DNA of 64,000 nucleotides from Tepidiforma bonchosmolovskayae (GTDB lineage: Bacteria; Chloroflexota; Dehalococcoidia; Tepidiformales; Tepidiformaceae): the NCBI RefSeq assembly GCF_008838325.1, contig NZ_CP042829.1:1364001-1428000 (forward strand), read 5' to 3'. A program made the position numbers and the translations under genes. Under the pieces are notes generated by a model. It was not told where the DNA came from and searched no databases. It saw only the letters and a list, made by a program, of their open reading frames with translations. Below, one piece after another: positions 8,843 through 16,440 of this stretch. How positions within the stretch are numbered: the first letter of the stretch is position 1; every line of letters starts with the position of its first letter.

Positions 8843-9499
8843 ATGGCCGCAGTCCAGCTGACCCCCGCCGAAGAGGGCGAACTCCGCGCCCGCGTCCGCC
8901 GCGAGGCCGAAGCCCTCGCCCGCGAGTTCGCCGGCATCTTCTCCCCCGAAACGGTCGAGCGGTACGTCACCGAATCGTTCGACGCCATCCGGGGGCGCGC
9001 CCGCCTGCTCGACTTCGTGCCCGTCTTCGTCCACCGCTACAGCCGCGAGCGGCTCCGCGCCCTCGCCCAGGCCGAAGGGCTCATCGCCAGGGACCGGCCC
9101 GAAGTCCTCTATGTCTGCGTCCACAACGCCGGCCGCTCCCAGGTCGCAGCGGCCCTCACTGCCCGGCTCAGCGGCGGCGCGGTCGCCGTCCGCTCCGCCG
9201 GCTCCGACCCGGCCGACGAGATCAACCCCGCGGTCGTCGAGGTCCTCGCCGAGCGCGGCATCGACCTCTCGGAGGAGTTCCCGAAGCCGCTCAGCGACGA
9301 AGTCGTCCGCGCCGCCGATGTCGTCATCACCATGGGCTGCGGCGACGCCTGCCCCATCTACCCCGGCAAGCGCTACATGGACTGGGACGTGCCCGACCCG
9401 GCCGGGCAGCCCCGCGAAGTCGTCGAAGCGATCGTCGCGGATATCGAGCAGCGGGTGCGGAAGCTCCTCGCGGAGCTGGGCGTCGCTGCCGTGCAGTAA
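8843..9499 (+). CDS. arsC: Arsenate reductase, low-molecular-weight phosphatase type with N-terminal helical domain
   Basis: 218 residues. An N-terminal helical bundle (~1-85, RRAREAEALAREF-like region through IRGRARLLDFVPVF) precedes an LMW-PTP-fold domain. The catalytic loop CVHNAGRS (C-x5-R) starts near residue 92. The shuttle cysteines are in MGCGDACP (~173-180), followed by the acid in DWDVPDP. This layout matches thioredoxin- or mycothiol-type ArsC fused to the three-helix domain seen in high-GC Gram-positives. It reduces As(V) to As(III). AAGGAG lies 6 bases before ATG 8843. It is cotranscribed with the aquaporin. Confidence 0.88.
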   Translation: MAAVQLTPAEEGELRARVRREAEALAREFAGIFSPETVERYVTESFDAIRGRARLLDFVPVFVHRYSRERLRALAQAEGLIARDRPEVLYVCVHNAGRSQVAAALTARLSGGAVAVRSAGSDPADEINPAVVEVLAERGIDLSEEFPKPLSDEVVRAADVVITMGCGDACPIYPGKRYMDWDVPDPAGQPREVVEAIVADIEQRVRKLLAELGVAAVQ

Positions 9500-9513
9500 C
9501 GTTCGGCCCGGCT

Positions 9514-10266
9514 CTACCACTCCCTGCCGATGCCGCCCCGGCCCCCGAAGAACCCCGAGGGCCAGTTCCGGCCGGTGATCATCGCTTTGTCGACGTCCTC
9601 TTTGGTGGCGATGCCCGCCTCCACGATCGCGCGGGCTTCGCGCGCGGCCGCGGCGAACACCCGGTTCAGGATGAAGCCGTAGGTCCCCGGCGTGTCCTTC
9701 ACCATCGAGACCTCCTTCCCGGCCGCCTCCGCCAGCCGCCGCGCCGTCGCGATTACCTCCTCGCTGTTCTGCGGCGTCCACACCACCTCGCACATCCGCA
9801 TGACGCTCACCGGGTTCGAGAAGTGCATCCCGATGAACCGCTCCTTCCGCGCCTCCGAAACGTCGCGGGCCACGTCCTGGATGCAGAAGCCGCTGGTGTT
9901 CGTCGCGAAGATCGCCTCCGGCTTCACCAGCCCGTCGAGCTCCTGGAAGACGCGCTGCTTCAGCTCCAGGTTCTCCGGGATGGCCTCGATGATGATGTCG
10001 CAGTCCGCGAGGGGCGCGAGCTCCGTCGTGTACGTGATGCGGGCCATCGCCGCCAGCGCATCGTCGAACCCGAGCTTGCCGCGCTCCACCGCCCGCTTCA
10101 GCCCCCATTTGCCGTCTTCGATGGCGTACCGCGTCTTCGCGATCGCCTCGTCGCTGATGTCGCGCACCACCACGTCGTAGCCGGCGGCGGCGAACACCTG
10201 GGCGATTCCGCCGCCCATGACGCCGCCGCCGAGGCAACCCACCTTCCGCACGTCTTCGAACTTCAT
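9514..10266 (-). CDS. 3-hydroxyacyl-CoA dehydrogenase, C-terminally short
   Basis: 250 residues from ATG 10266, which has GGGAGGAG just upstream. The N-terminal Rossmann motif is GCLGGGVMGGGIAQ. The catalytic Ser (NTSGF), His (GMHFSNPVS), Glu (CEVV) and Asn (ILNRVF) are all present, so it should oxidise 3-hydroxyacyl- or 3-hydroxybutyryl-CoA with NAD. It ends at NWPSGFFGGRGGIGREW, about 30-35 residues before the usual Hbd terminus, and lacks the GRKxGKGFY tail. I see no frameshifted continuation, so this is a short form, not clear decay. No thiolase or crotonase is adjacent. Confidence 0.82.
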   Translation of the reverse strand: MKFEDVRKVGCLGGGVMGGGIAQVFAAAGYDVVVRDISDEAIAKTRYAIEDGKWGLKRAVERGKLGFDDALAAMARITYTTELAPLADCDIIIEAIPENLELKQRVFQELDGLVKPEAIFATNTSGFCIQDVARDVSEARKERFIGMHFSNPVSVMRMCEVVWTPQNSEEVIATARRLAEAAGKEVSMVKDTPGTYGFILNRVFAAAAREARAIVEAGIATKEDVDKAMITGRNWPSGFFGGRGGIGREW

Positions 10267-10372
10267 TGATAACTCCTCCCGGGCCGGACGGCCCTGTGTT
10301 GTCGTGCCCCGGAAGGTACACCCCGCCGGGGGGTCGGAGAAGCGCCCCCTGCAGCATCTCGCCATTCCGCCG

Positions 10373-10378
10373 TACTAT
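10373..10378 (+). promoter_or_regulatory. -10-type box for leaderless esterase lipoprotein gene
   Basis: TACTAT ends 7 bases before ATG 10386, with no Shine-Dalgarno-like sequence between. Confidence 0.5.
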
Positions 10379-10385
10379 CCGACAG

Positions 10386-11417
10386 ATGTTCCGCCGCGGC
10401 CGTCTCCTGGCGCTCCTTGCGCTGCTCCTCGTCGCCCTCGGCATCTCCCTCGGCGCCTGCACGGGCGCCGACGAGCCGGCCGCCCCCGCGCCATCGCCGT
10501 CGCCGACCGAGGCCCCGGCTTCGCCGTCGCCCTCGCCTGCTCCCTCCCCGGCTCCTGCCCCTGCACTCCGCGGGACGCCGGGCTGCCGCCAGCCGCTGCC
10601 CGCCGACCTCAAGGCCGGCGAGACGGCCTCCCGCACGCTCCAGTCGGCCGGGCGCACCCGCACCTACCTCGTCTACCTCCCGCCCTCGGCAGGGCCGGCA
10701 GCGGAGCCGATGCCGCTCGTCCTGAACTTCCACGGCCTCGGCAGCACCGGCGCCCAGCAGCACGTCTACGGCGGCTGGGTCCCCATCGCCCAGCGCGAAG
10801 GCTTCGTCGTCGTCAGCCCCAACGGCGTCCAGAACTCCTGGCTCATCGCAGCCGGCCTCGATGACATTCAGTTCGTACGCGACCTCGTCGCCGCGCTCGG
10901 CAACGAGCTCTGCCTCGACCCCGGCCGCATCTACGCCACCGGCATGTCGAATGGCGGCTTCATGTCCACCACGCTCGCCTGCCAGGCCCAGGACCTCATC
11001 GCGGCCATCGCCCCGGTCTCCGGCGAATCGGCGCCCGGCCCCGGCTGCGGCGGCCGTCCCGTGCCGCTCGTCCTCTTCCACGGCACCGATGACGCCGTGG
11101 TGCCCTACCAGGCCGGGACCATCAACGCCGGCGCCGTTTCGGGAACGCCCTTCCCCGGCGTAGCTGCCGTGCTCGGCGAGTGGGCGAAGCACAACGGCTG
11201 CAGCGATGCGCCGCCGGTCGAAACCCGCATCGCCGCCGACGTGGTCAAAGTCGAATACCAGAGCTGCCGGGCGCCCGTGGTGCACTACCGGGTCGAGGGC
11301 GGCGGCCACACCTGGCCCGGCGCGGTGCCCGTGCCGCGGCTCGGCGCCACCACCACCTCCATCAGCGCCAGCGACATCGCCTGGGAGTTCTTCAAGGCGA
11401 ACCCCCGGACGCCGTAA
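10386..11417 (+). CDS. Secreted esterase lipoprotein, PHB-depolymerase/feruloyl-esterase (LpqC) type
   Basis: 343 residues. A lipobox signal (LLVALGISLGAC, Cys ~25) and a Ser/Pro/Ala-rich linker precede an alpha/beta hydrolase. Motifs: NFHGLGST (oxyanion), GMSNGG (nucleophile Ser), LFHGTDDAVVPY (Asp) and GGGHTWPG (His). This is the LpqC/poly(3-hydroxybutyrate) depolymerase family, acting outside the membrane on polyesters or ester-linked aromatics. It is divergent from the hydroxyacyl-CoA dehydrogenase, which may or may not be meaningful. The start at 10386 is preferred because it begins with the signal peptide and has a -10 box 7 bases ahead. Confidence 0.85.
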   Translation: MFRRGRLLALLALLLVALGISLGACTGADEPAAPAPSPSPTEAPASPSPSPAPSPAPAPALRGTPGCRQPLPADLKAGETASRTLQSAGRTRTYLVYLPPSAGPAAEPMPLVLNFHGLGSTGAQQHVYGGWVPIAQREGFVVVSPNGVQNSWLIAAGLDDIQFVRDLVAALGNELCLDPGRIYATGMSNGGFMSTTLACQAQDLIAAIAPVSGESAPGPGCGGRPVPLVLFHGTDDAVVPYQAGTINAGAVSGTPFPGVAAVLGEWAKHNGCSDAPPVETRIAADVVKVEYQSCRAPVVHYRVEGGGHTWPGAVPVPRLGATTTSISASDIAWEFFKANPRTP

Positions 11418-11426
11418 CGCCCCGCC

Positions 11427-12212
11427 TCAGCCGTAGACCGGACGTCCCCCGCCCTCCGCGCCCCCGCGCGCCTGGCGGAGGTCGGCTGCCGCCTGGGCTG
11501 CGAGCGCGCCGGCATCGCCGCTCACGGTGATCATCTGGAAGCCCGCCGCTGCGTGCTTCGCCGCCAGGCCCGCGTACGCGTGGATGCCCGCCACGATGCC
11601 CCGCTCCCGGCAGGCCGCCGCAATCCGCAGCCGCGCGGCCTCGAACTCACCCTCATTGTCCATCCGCGGCGGCAGCCCGAGCGTGATGCTCAGGTCGGCC
11701 GGCCCGACGTACACGGCATCGATGCCCGGCACGGCGAGGATCTCGTCCAGCCGCTCCAGCGCCTGCCGCGTCTCGATCATCGGGATGCAGGCCACCTCGC
11801 GGTTCGCCCCCGCGAAGTAGTCCGCCCCGGCGTAGTAGGCCGCCCGCGTCGGCCCGAAGCTGCGGTACCCCTCGGGGTAGTAGCGGCAGGCGCCCACCGC
11901 CTGGCGGGCCTCCTCCGGGCTGTTCACCATCGGGATGATGACGCCCATCGCCCCCGCATCGAGCACCTTGCCGATGATCCCAGGCTCGTTCCAGGGCACC
12001 CGCACAAACGGCACCGTCTCCGTCCCGCCGATGACCTGCAGCATCGCTACCGCCGCCTGGTAGTCGACCACGCCGTGCTGCATGTCGATGCACAGCCAGT
12101 CGAACCCCTGGTGGGCCATGACCTCGGCCGTAAAGGTGTTCGCAATCGAGAGCCACCCGCCGAAGGTGACCTCGCCCCGCGCCCAGCGCTGCTTCACGGT
12201 GTTGGTCCGCAT
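11427..12212 (-). CDS. HpcH/HpaI-family aldolase (class II, 2-oxo-acid type)
   Basis: 261 residues. The family cleaves 4-hydroxy-2-oxo acids such as 2,4-dihydroxyhept-2-enedioate with a divalent metal. Visible: DWLCIDMQHGVVDY (catalytic His), PFVRVPWNEPG (Arg), MGVIIPMVNSPEEA, PMIETRQAL (metal Glu) and YVGPADLSITLG (metal Asp). ATG 12212 is preceded by AAAGGAGC; the longer upstream frame overlaps the next gene and is not used. The dehydrogenase upstream ends 11 bases away, so they form an operon: a 2-hydroxyacid/oxo-acid degradation pair. The exact substrate is unknown. Confidence 0.87.
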   Translation of the reverse strand: MRTNTVKQRWARGEVTFGGWLSIANTFTAEVMAHQGFDWLCIDMQHGVVDYQAAVAMLQVIGGTETVPFVRVPWNEPGIIGKVLDAGAMGVIIPMVNSPEEARQAVGACRYYPEGYRSFGPTRAAYYAGADYFAGANREVACIPMIETRQALERLDEILAVPGIDAVYVGPADLSITLGLPPRMDNEGEFEAARLRIAAACRERGIVAGIHAYAGLAAKHAAAGFQMITVSGDAGALAAQAAADLRQARGGAEGGGRPVYG

Positions 12213-12223
12213 GCTCGCTCCTT

Positions 12224-13201
12224 TCAGCGGCTGGCTGCCCGCTCCAGCACCGACGGATTGACGCACGACGGCGGCGTCCGCCCCGTGAGTACGGCCACGA
12301 GGTTCCGGACCGCCATGTCCCGCATCGCCGCTCGCGTCTCCACCGTCGCCGAGCCGACATGCGGCAGGACGATGACGTTCTCCATGGCGAGCAGCGGGTC
12401 GTCCGGAGCGGGCGGCTCCGGGTCGAGCACATCGAGCGCAGCCCCGGCGATCGTCCCGTCCTGCAGCGCCGCCGTGAGCGCCTGCTGGTCGACCACCTGC
12501 CCGCGCGACGTGTTGATCAGCCACGCCGTCGGCTTCATGAGCGCCAGCTCCCGTGCGCCGATGAGGTGGTGCGTCGAGGGGTCGAGGTTCACATGGAGCG
12601 AGACGACGTCCGACGTTTCCAGCAGCTCTTCGAGCGAAACGGGGCGGCAGTCTTCGAGCCCTTCGACCGGGTCGGTTACGAGGTCGTGGTACACCACCTC
12701 CATCCCGAAGGCGCGTGCGCGGAGGGCCACCGCCTGCCCGATCCGCCCGAAGCCGACGATGCCGAGGGTTTTGCCGGCCGGGTCCCACCCCAGCGGGGGC
12801 GGCGGTTCGCGCCGGCTCCAGCCGCCCGCCCGCACATACGCCGCGTTCGCGAAGAGCCGCCGCGCAACCGCGAGGATGAGCGCCATCGCGAGGTCGGCGA
12901 CGGCGCCGCTGAGCACACCCGGGGTGTTGCAGACGGCGATGCCGCGGGCCGTCGCCGCCTCGAGGTCGACGTTGTTGTAGCCGACGCCGAAGTTCGAAAT
13001 CACCCGCAGCCGCGGCGCGCGGTCGAGCAGTTCGGCCGGAAGCGGGAAGAGCGCGCTGCAGAGGATCCCCTCCGCCCGCGGGAGCACCTCGGCGACCGCT
13101 GCCGGGTCGCCCCCGGTCACGATCGGCGTCACCGAGCGGCGCAGGTCTTCGAGCAGCCCGGCGGGCAGGTCGATGGCGATGATGGCCGGAGGCTTCGTCA
13201 T
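12224..13201 (-). CDS. D-isomer-specific 2-hydroxyacid dehydrogenase (glyoxylate/hydroxypyruvate reductase-like)
   Basis: 325 residues, full length for the family. Substrate-domain start FGVGYNNVDL, NAD-binding GFGRIGQAV (~153), catalytic Arg in NTSRGQVV, Glu in LDVLDPEPP and His in VLPHVGSAT are present. It interconverts 2-hydroxy and 2-oxo acids. Its partner aldolase follows after 11 bases. TAGCCT lies 7 bases upstream of the ATG with no ribosome binding site. Confidence 0.9.
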   Translation of the reverse strand: MTKPPAIIAIDLPAGLLEDLRRSVTPIVTGGDPAAVAEVLPRAEGILCSALFPLPAELLDRAPRLRVISNFGVGYNNVDLEAATARGIAVCNTPGVLSGAVADLAMALILAVARRLFANAAYVRAGGWSRREPPPPLGWDPAGKTLGIVGFGRIGQAVALRARAFGMEVVYHDLVTDPVEGLEDCRPVSLEELLETSDVVSLHVNLDPSTHHLIGARELALMKPTAWLINTSRGQVVDQQALTAALQDGTIAGAALDVLDPEPPAPDDPLLAMENVIVLPHVGSATVETRAAMRDMAVRNLVAVLTGRTPPSCVNPSVLERAASR

Positions 13202-13208
13202 CGCGGCA

Positions 13209-13214
13209 AGGCTA
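13209..13214 (-). promoter_or_regulatory. -10-type box for leaderless 2-hydroxyacid dehydrogenase gene
   Basis: TAGCCT on the minus strand, 7 bases before the ATG at 13201. Confidence 0.5.
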
Positions 13215-13247
13215 CTCCGGCCGCATGAACGCTGCCACCCCCGCCCG

Positions 13248-14144
13248 CTACTTCCGGGTCAGGTCGGCGACCAGCGTCTCCGGCTTCGGGAAGTCGAGGT
13301 CGGCGTAGACCGCCACGAGCTTCGCGTCCTTCGGCACGTCGAACGTGACCCACCCGCGGACCGTCCGCCCCTGGGCGAGGTCGGTCATCTTCAGGGCCGG
13401 CTCGCGGCCGAAGAACGCCGGGTCGTAGATGTAGCCGGTCTCGTCCTGGACCGTGAAGTCGAAGGTGGCGACCGAAACGGCGCCCTTCGCCGCCTCGATG
13501 CTGACCTCGATAGCGACCAGCCGCCGGCCGGGGTCGACTACAGCGTCCGGCGCCCGCGCCGGGTCCTCCACCGCGTGGACCGTGACCCGCGCCTTGCCGG
13601 CCTCGACCGTCTCGCCGAGCTTCGGGCCTGAGCCGGGCGGCGGGACGGTCGGCGCGGGGCCGCTGTCGCCGAAATCGCCGGCGCCCCCGCCGAGCCCCGA
13701 GCAGTTGGTTGCCACCCAGCGCCCGTCCTCCCACTTCCAGGCTTCGAAGTCGCCGGCCCCGGCCAGGCCCTCGAACCCCTCCGCGGCCTTCGGCGCCTGG
13801 ATCGTGACCGAGACCTCGGCGCCGTCCTTCGTGAAGTTGCGGACCTCGACGCCGGTTACCTTGAAGTCCTTCAGCTGGACCCCCGCGAGCTGCTCGACGA
13901 ACGCGACGCCGACCCGGGTCGTCGCCTCGAACTCCTTGAAGTCCACCTGCTCGCGGCACTCCTTCGCGTAGGAGTCGTACCACTTCCGGTAGTCGCCCTT
14001 GAAGACTGCTTCCGTGGCCTCCCTTGCGGCCCGTTTGAGGCCCTCCTCGGTGCGGGCCTGTCCGCCCCCGCCGGTGCAGGCCCCGGCGAGCGTCAGAACG
14101 ATGGCGCCCAGGGCGAGTGCGGCGAGGGTGCGAAACCGGAGCAT
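13248..14144 (-). CDS. Lipoprotein with DUF4352-like C-terminal domain
   Basis: 298 residues. A signal peptide with lipobox (VLTLAGAC, Cys ~23) is followed by a helical N-terminal half and, from ~residue 170, a beta-rich domain. The latter reads GETVEAGKARVTVHAVED, LVAIEVSIEA and TFDFTVQDETGYIYDP, the usual pattern of DUF4352 immunoprotease-inhibitor-like lipoproteins of unknown function. Anchored outside the membrane. No neighbour suggests a role. Downstream (47 bases) is the start of the divergent unit for the 2-hydroxyacid dehydrogenase on the same strand. Confidence 0.7.
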   Translation of the reverse strand: MLRFRTLAALALGAIVLTLAGACTGGGGQARTEEGLKRAAREATEAVFKGDYRKWYDSYAKECREQVDFKEFEATTRVGVAFVEQLAGVQLKDFKVTGVEVRNFTKDGAEVSVTIQAPKAAEGFEGLAGAGDFEAWKWEDGRWVATNCSGLGGGAGDFGDSGPAPTVPPPGSGPKLGETVEAGKARVTVHAVEDPARAPDAVVDPGRRLVAIEVSIEAAKGAVSVATFDFTVQDETGYIYDPAFFGREPALKMTDLAQGRTVRGWVTFDVPKDAKLVAVYADLDFPKPETLVADLTRK

Positions 14145-14263
14145 AGCTGCGCCCCCCGTGGAAATCAGGGGCGCAGCATAGCACCTGTTGGGTGATTCGA
14201 TGGATTACAGCCGCCCCGCCGGGGGCGGTGCGGGGAATGTCGCAACGGGGGAAGAAACAAAAA

Positions 14264-14340
14264 TGGTCGGGGTGACAGGATTTGAACCTGTGGCCTCTGC
14301 GACCCGAACGCAGCGCTCTTCCAGGCTGAGCTACACCCCG
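14264..14340 (-). tRNA. tRNA-Pro (anticodon CGG)
   Basis: Reading the minus strand from 14340: acceptor CGGGGTG pairs with CACCCCG, D-stem GCTC/GAGC, anticodon stem CTGCG/CGCAG around loop TTCGGGT (anticodon CGG), T-arm ACAGG-TTCAAAT-CCTGT, discriminator A and an encoded CCA at 14264-14266. 77 bases with CCA, no intron. CGG reads the CCG codon, the common Pro codon in this GC-rich sequence. Confidence 0.96.
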
Positions 14341-14413
14341 CGCTTCCCCCCGAGCATAGCAGCGAAGCCGCACTGACGCGAGCGCGCCCCCGGCCCCTAA
14401 CCGCCGCCCGCCG

Positions 14414-14419
14414 TACCCT
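14414..14419 (+). promoter_or_regulatory. -10-type box for leaderless Nudix gene
   Basis: TACCCT, 6 bases before ATG 14426; no Shine-Dalgarno-like sequence. Confidence 0.45.
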
Positions 14420-14425
14420 GTTGCC

Positions 14426-14908
14426 ATGGACGAACTCCCGCCGCGGCTCGCCGCGCGCGCCGTCATCCTCGACGACCGCGGCCGCACCCTCCTCTTCCGC
14501 ATCCACGCCCCGGGCGAGCCCTCCCGCGTCTTCTGGATTACCCCCGGCGGCGGCCTCGAACCCGGCGAAACCGAACTCGACGCCCTTCGCCGCGAGCTCT
14601 TCGAGGAAACCGGCCTCCAGTCCTGCGAAATCGGCCCCTGCGTCTGGGTGCGCGACCAGTCCTTCCGCTGGGGCGAGCGGCTCATCCGCCAGCGCGAGGC
14701 CTACTACCTCGTCCGCTGCCCCGCCTTCGAGGTCGATACCTCCCGCCACCTCGAAGAGGAGCGCGCCTTCCTCCAGCGGCACCGCTGGTTCACCGCCGCG
14801 GAGCTCGCCGGCTGGCCCGAGCGCCTCGTCCCGGCCAACTTCGCCGACCTCTTCGCGGCCCTCGCCCGCGGCGAACTCCCCCGCGAGCCCGTGCAGCTCG
14901 GCCGCTGA
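14426..14908 (+). CDS. Nudix hydrolase
   Basis: 160 residues with an intact Nudix box from GGGLEPGETELDALRREL through FEETGL (residues ~42-65, G-x5-E-x7-RE-x2-EE-x-G). It hydrolyses a nucleoside diphosphate linked to another moiety; the substrate cannot be told from sequence. Single-domain, cytoplasmic. The universal stress protein gene follows 40 bases later with its own -10 box. Confidence 0.9.
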   Translation: MDELPPRLAARAVILDDRGRTLLFRIHAPGEPSRVFWITPGGGLEPGETELDALRRELFEETGLQSCEIGPCVWVRDQSFRWGERLIRQREAYYLVRCPAFEVDTSRHLEEERAFLQRHRWFTAAELAGWPERLVPANFADLFAALARGELPREPVQLGR

Positions 14909-14935
14909 GCCCGCACCCCGTGGCCCCGCCTCCCC

Positions 14936-14941
14936 TACAAT
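14936..14941 (+). promoter_or_regulatory. -10-type box for leaderless universal stress protein gene
   Basis: TACAAT, 7 bases before ATG 14949; the closest match to a consensus -10 among these boxes. Confidence 0.55.
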
Positions 14942-14948
14942 CGGCGCG

Positions 14949-15815
14949 ATGAACATCCTCGTTACCACCGACGGCTCCGAGCGTTCCGCCTGCATCCTCC
15001 CCCACGCCGCCGCGCTCGCCCGCGCGGTCGGCGCCCGGCTCGTCCTCGGCCGCGTGCTCGACCCCCGCTCCGATGCGGCCGGCGTCACCGCAGAGCGGCT
15101 CGCTGCCGCTGTCGCCGAAGTCCGAACCCGCTGGGATGCGGAGCTCCGCACGCTGCTCGAGGTGCACGACATCGATGGCGAGCCGCGCGTCATCGAACGG
15201 CGCTGGGGCGAGGACGTCCCCGCAGCCATCCACCGGGCCGCCGATGAGCTCGGCGCTGTCCTCATCGCCATGGCCTCCCGCGGGACCGGCGCCATCCGCC
15301 ATGCCGTCTTCGGGAGCGTCACCATGGGCGTCCTCGGCCGGGCCGACCTCCCGGTCATGACCCTCTCCGGCTGCCCGCCCGTCACGCCGCACGAGGGCCC
15401 CTACCACCTCCTCATCACGTCCGACGGCTCACCCGACGCCCGCAGCGTCTTCCCCGCGCTCGCGCCGCTGCTGGTCCCCGGGCGCGTGCGGGTCACCCTC
15501 GTCGAGGTCGTCGTCATGCGCGCCCTCGAAACCGAGCCCGAGGCGAAGGTGCGCGCCCTCCCCGGGCTCGAAGCGCTCCGCCCGCGCATCCCGGCCGGCG
15601 TGGAGGTCGCCTATCACCTGCCGGTCGTTCCGCCGGGCGCCGGCATCGATACCGCCATCATCGAGGCCGCGAAGGAGCTCGGCGCCGATGCCATCGCCAG
15701 CGCCACCCACGGCCACAGCGCCCGGCGCCACCTCATCGCCGGGAGCACGGCGCTCGGCGTCGCCCGCCTCGCGCCGGTGCCGGTCATCCTCGTCAAAAGC
15801 GCCCCGGTCGATTGA
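14949..15815 (+). CDS. Tandem universal stress protein (UspA x2)
   Basis: 288 residues made of two Usp domains. Domain 1 (~1-145) starts MNILVTTDGSE and has a G-x2-G-x9-G(S/T)-type ATP loop in SRGTGAIRHAVFGSVT. Domain 2 (~150-288) starts HLLITSDGSPDAR and has THGHSARRHLIAGST. These ATP-binding proteins are induced by stress or growth arrest. The downstream phosphodiesterase converges with it (12 bases). Confidence 0.9.
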   Translation: MNILVTTDGSERSACILPHAAALARAVGARLVLGRVLDPRSDAAGVTAERLAAAVAEVRTRWDAELRTLLEVHDIDGEPRVIERRWGEDVPAAIHRAADELGAVLIAMASRGTGAIRHAVFGSVTMGVLGRADLPVMTLSGCPPVTPHEGPYHLLITSDGSPDARSVFPALAPLLVPGRVRVTLVEVVVMRALETEPEAKVRALPGLEALRPRIPAGVEVAYHLPVVPPGAGIDTAIIEAAKELGADAIASATHGHSARRHLIAGSTALGVARLAPVPVILVKSAPVD

Positions 15816-15827
15816 CCCGGGCCCCGG

Positions 15828-16409
15828 CTACCACGGCCGCTTCCACCGGTTCCAGTTGAACGGCTCGATGCCGTCGTCCGTAATCTGCCAGATGGTGGCC
15901 TCGGCCTTCCCGCCGCTGATTTCGAGGAAGCCGATGGTGCCGTACTGCGTTTCGAGGTTGTGCGGGTAGGTGGGCGAGCCCGGGTTCACGCAGAGGATGC
16001 CGTTGATCGTGTTGATCGCCTCCACGTGCGTGTCGCCGTAAACCAGCACGTCGAGCTCCGTCGTGCCGAAGTACCGCTTCAGCGCCCGCTCCAGCGTCAG
16101 GTGGGGCGGATACTCCGGGATGGGAACATCGTGCACCAGCCCCACCTTCAGCCCCTCGAGCTCGAGCAGCCACGCCTCCCGCAGCCGCGGGTGGTCGGGC
16201 TGGATCGGCCGCCCGCCCGACCCGTCCTCGCCGTTGCCGCGCGCCGCCCACGTCGGCGCGATGTCGTGCAGCTGGTCGATGACGACGAGGTCGTGGATGT
16301 CGCCCGCATGGAGGATGGCGTCGACCCCGCGGAAGGCGTCGAACACCTGCGGCCAGAGTTCGTGGCGGGCTTCGGGGATGTGGGTATCGGAGATGAGACC
16401 GATGCGCAT
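15828..16409 (-). CDS. YfcE/MJ0936-type metallophosphoesterase
   Basis: 193 residues. Metal-binding blocks of calcineurin-like phosphoesterases are in order: ISDTHIPE (~6), HAGDIHD (~38), RGNGED (~58), and GDTHVEA (~120). Members hydrolyse phosphodiesters; some are cyclic-nucleotide phosphodiesterases. The substrate is not known. The gene has a TACAGT box 6 bases ahead of its ATG. Confidence 0.88.
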   Translation of the reverse strand: MRIGLISDTHIPEARHELWPQVFDAFRGVDAILHAGDIHDLVVIDQLHDIAPTWAARGNGEDGSGGRPIQPDHPRLREAWLLELEGLKVGLVHDVPIPEYPPHLTLERALKRYFGTTELDVLVYGDTHVEAINTINGILCVNPGSPTYPHNLETQYGTIGFLEISGGKAEATIWQITDDGIEPFNWNRWKRPW

Positions 16410-16415
16410 GGCCGA

Positions 16416-16421
16416 ACTGTA
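16416..16421 (-). promoter_or_regulatory. -10-type box for leaderless phosphoesterase gene
   Basis: TACAGT on the minus strand, 6 bases before the ATG at 16409. Confidence 0.5.
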
Positions 16422-16440
16422 GCAGCCCGCCGGCGGGCGT

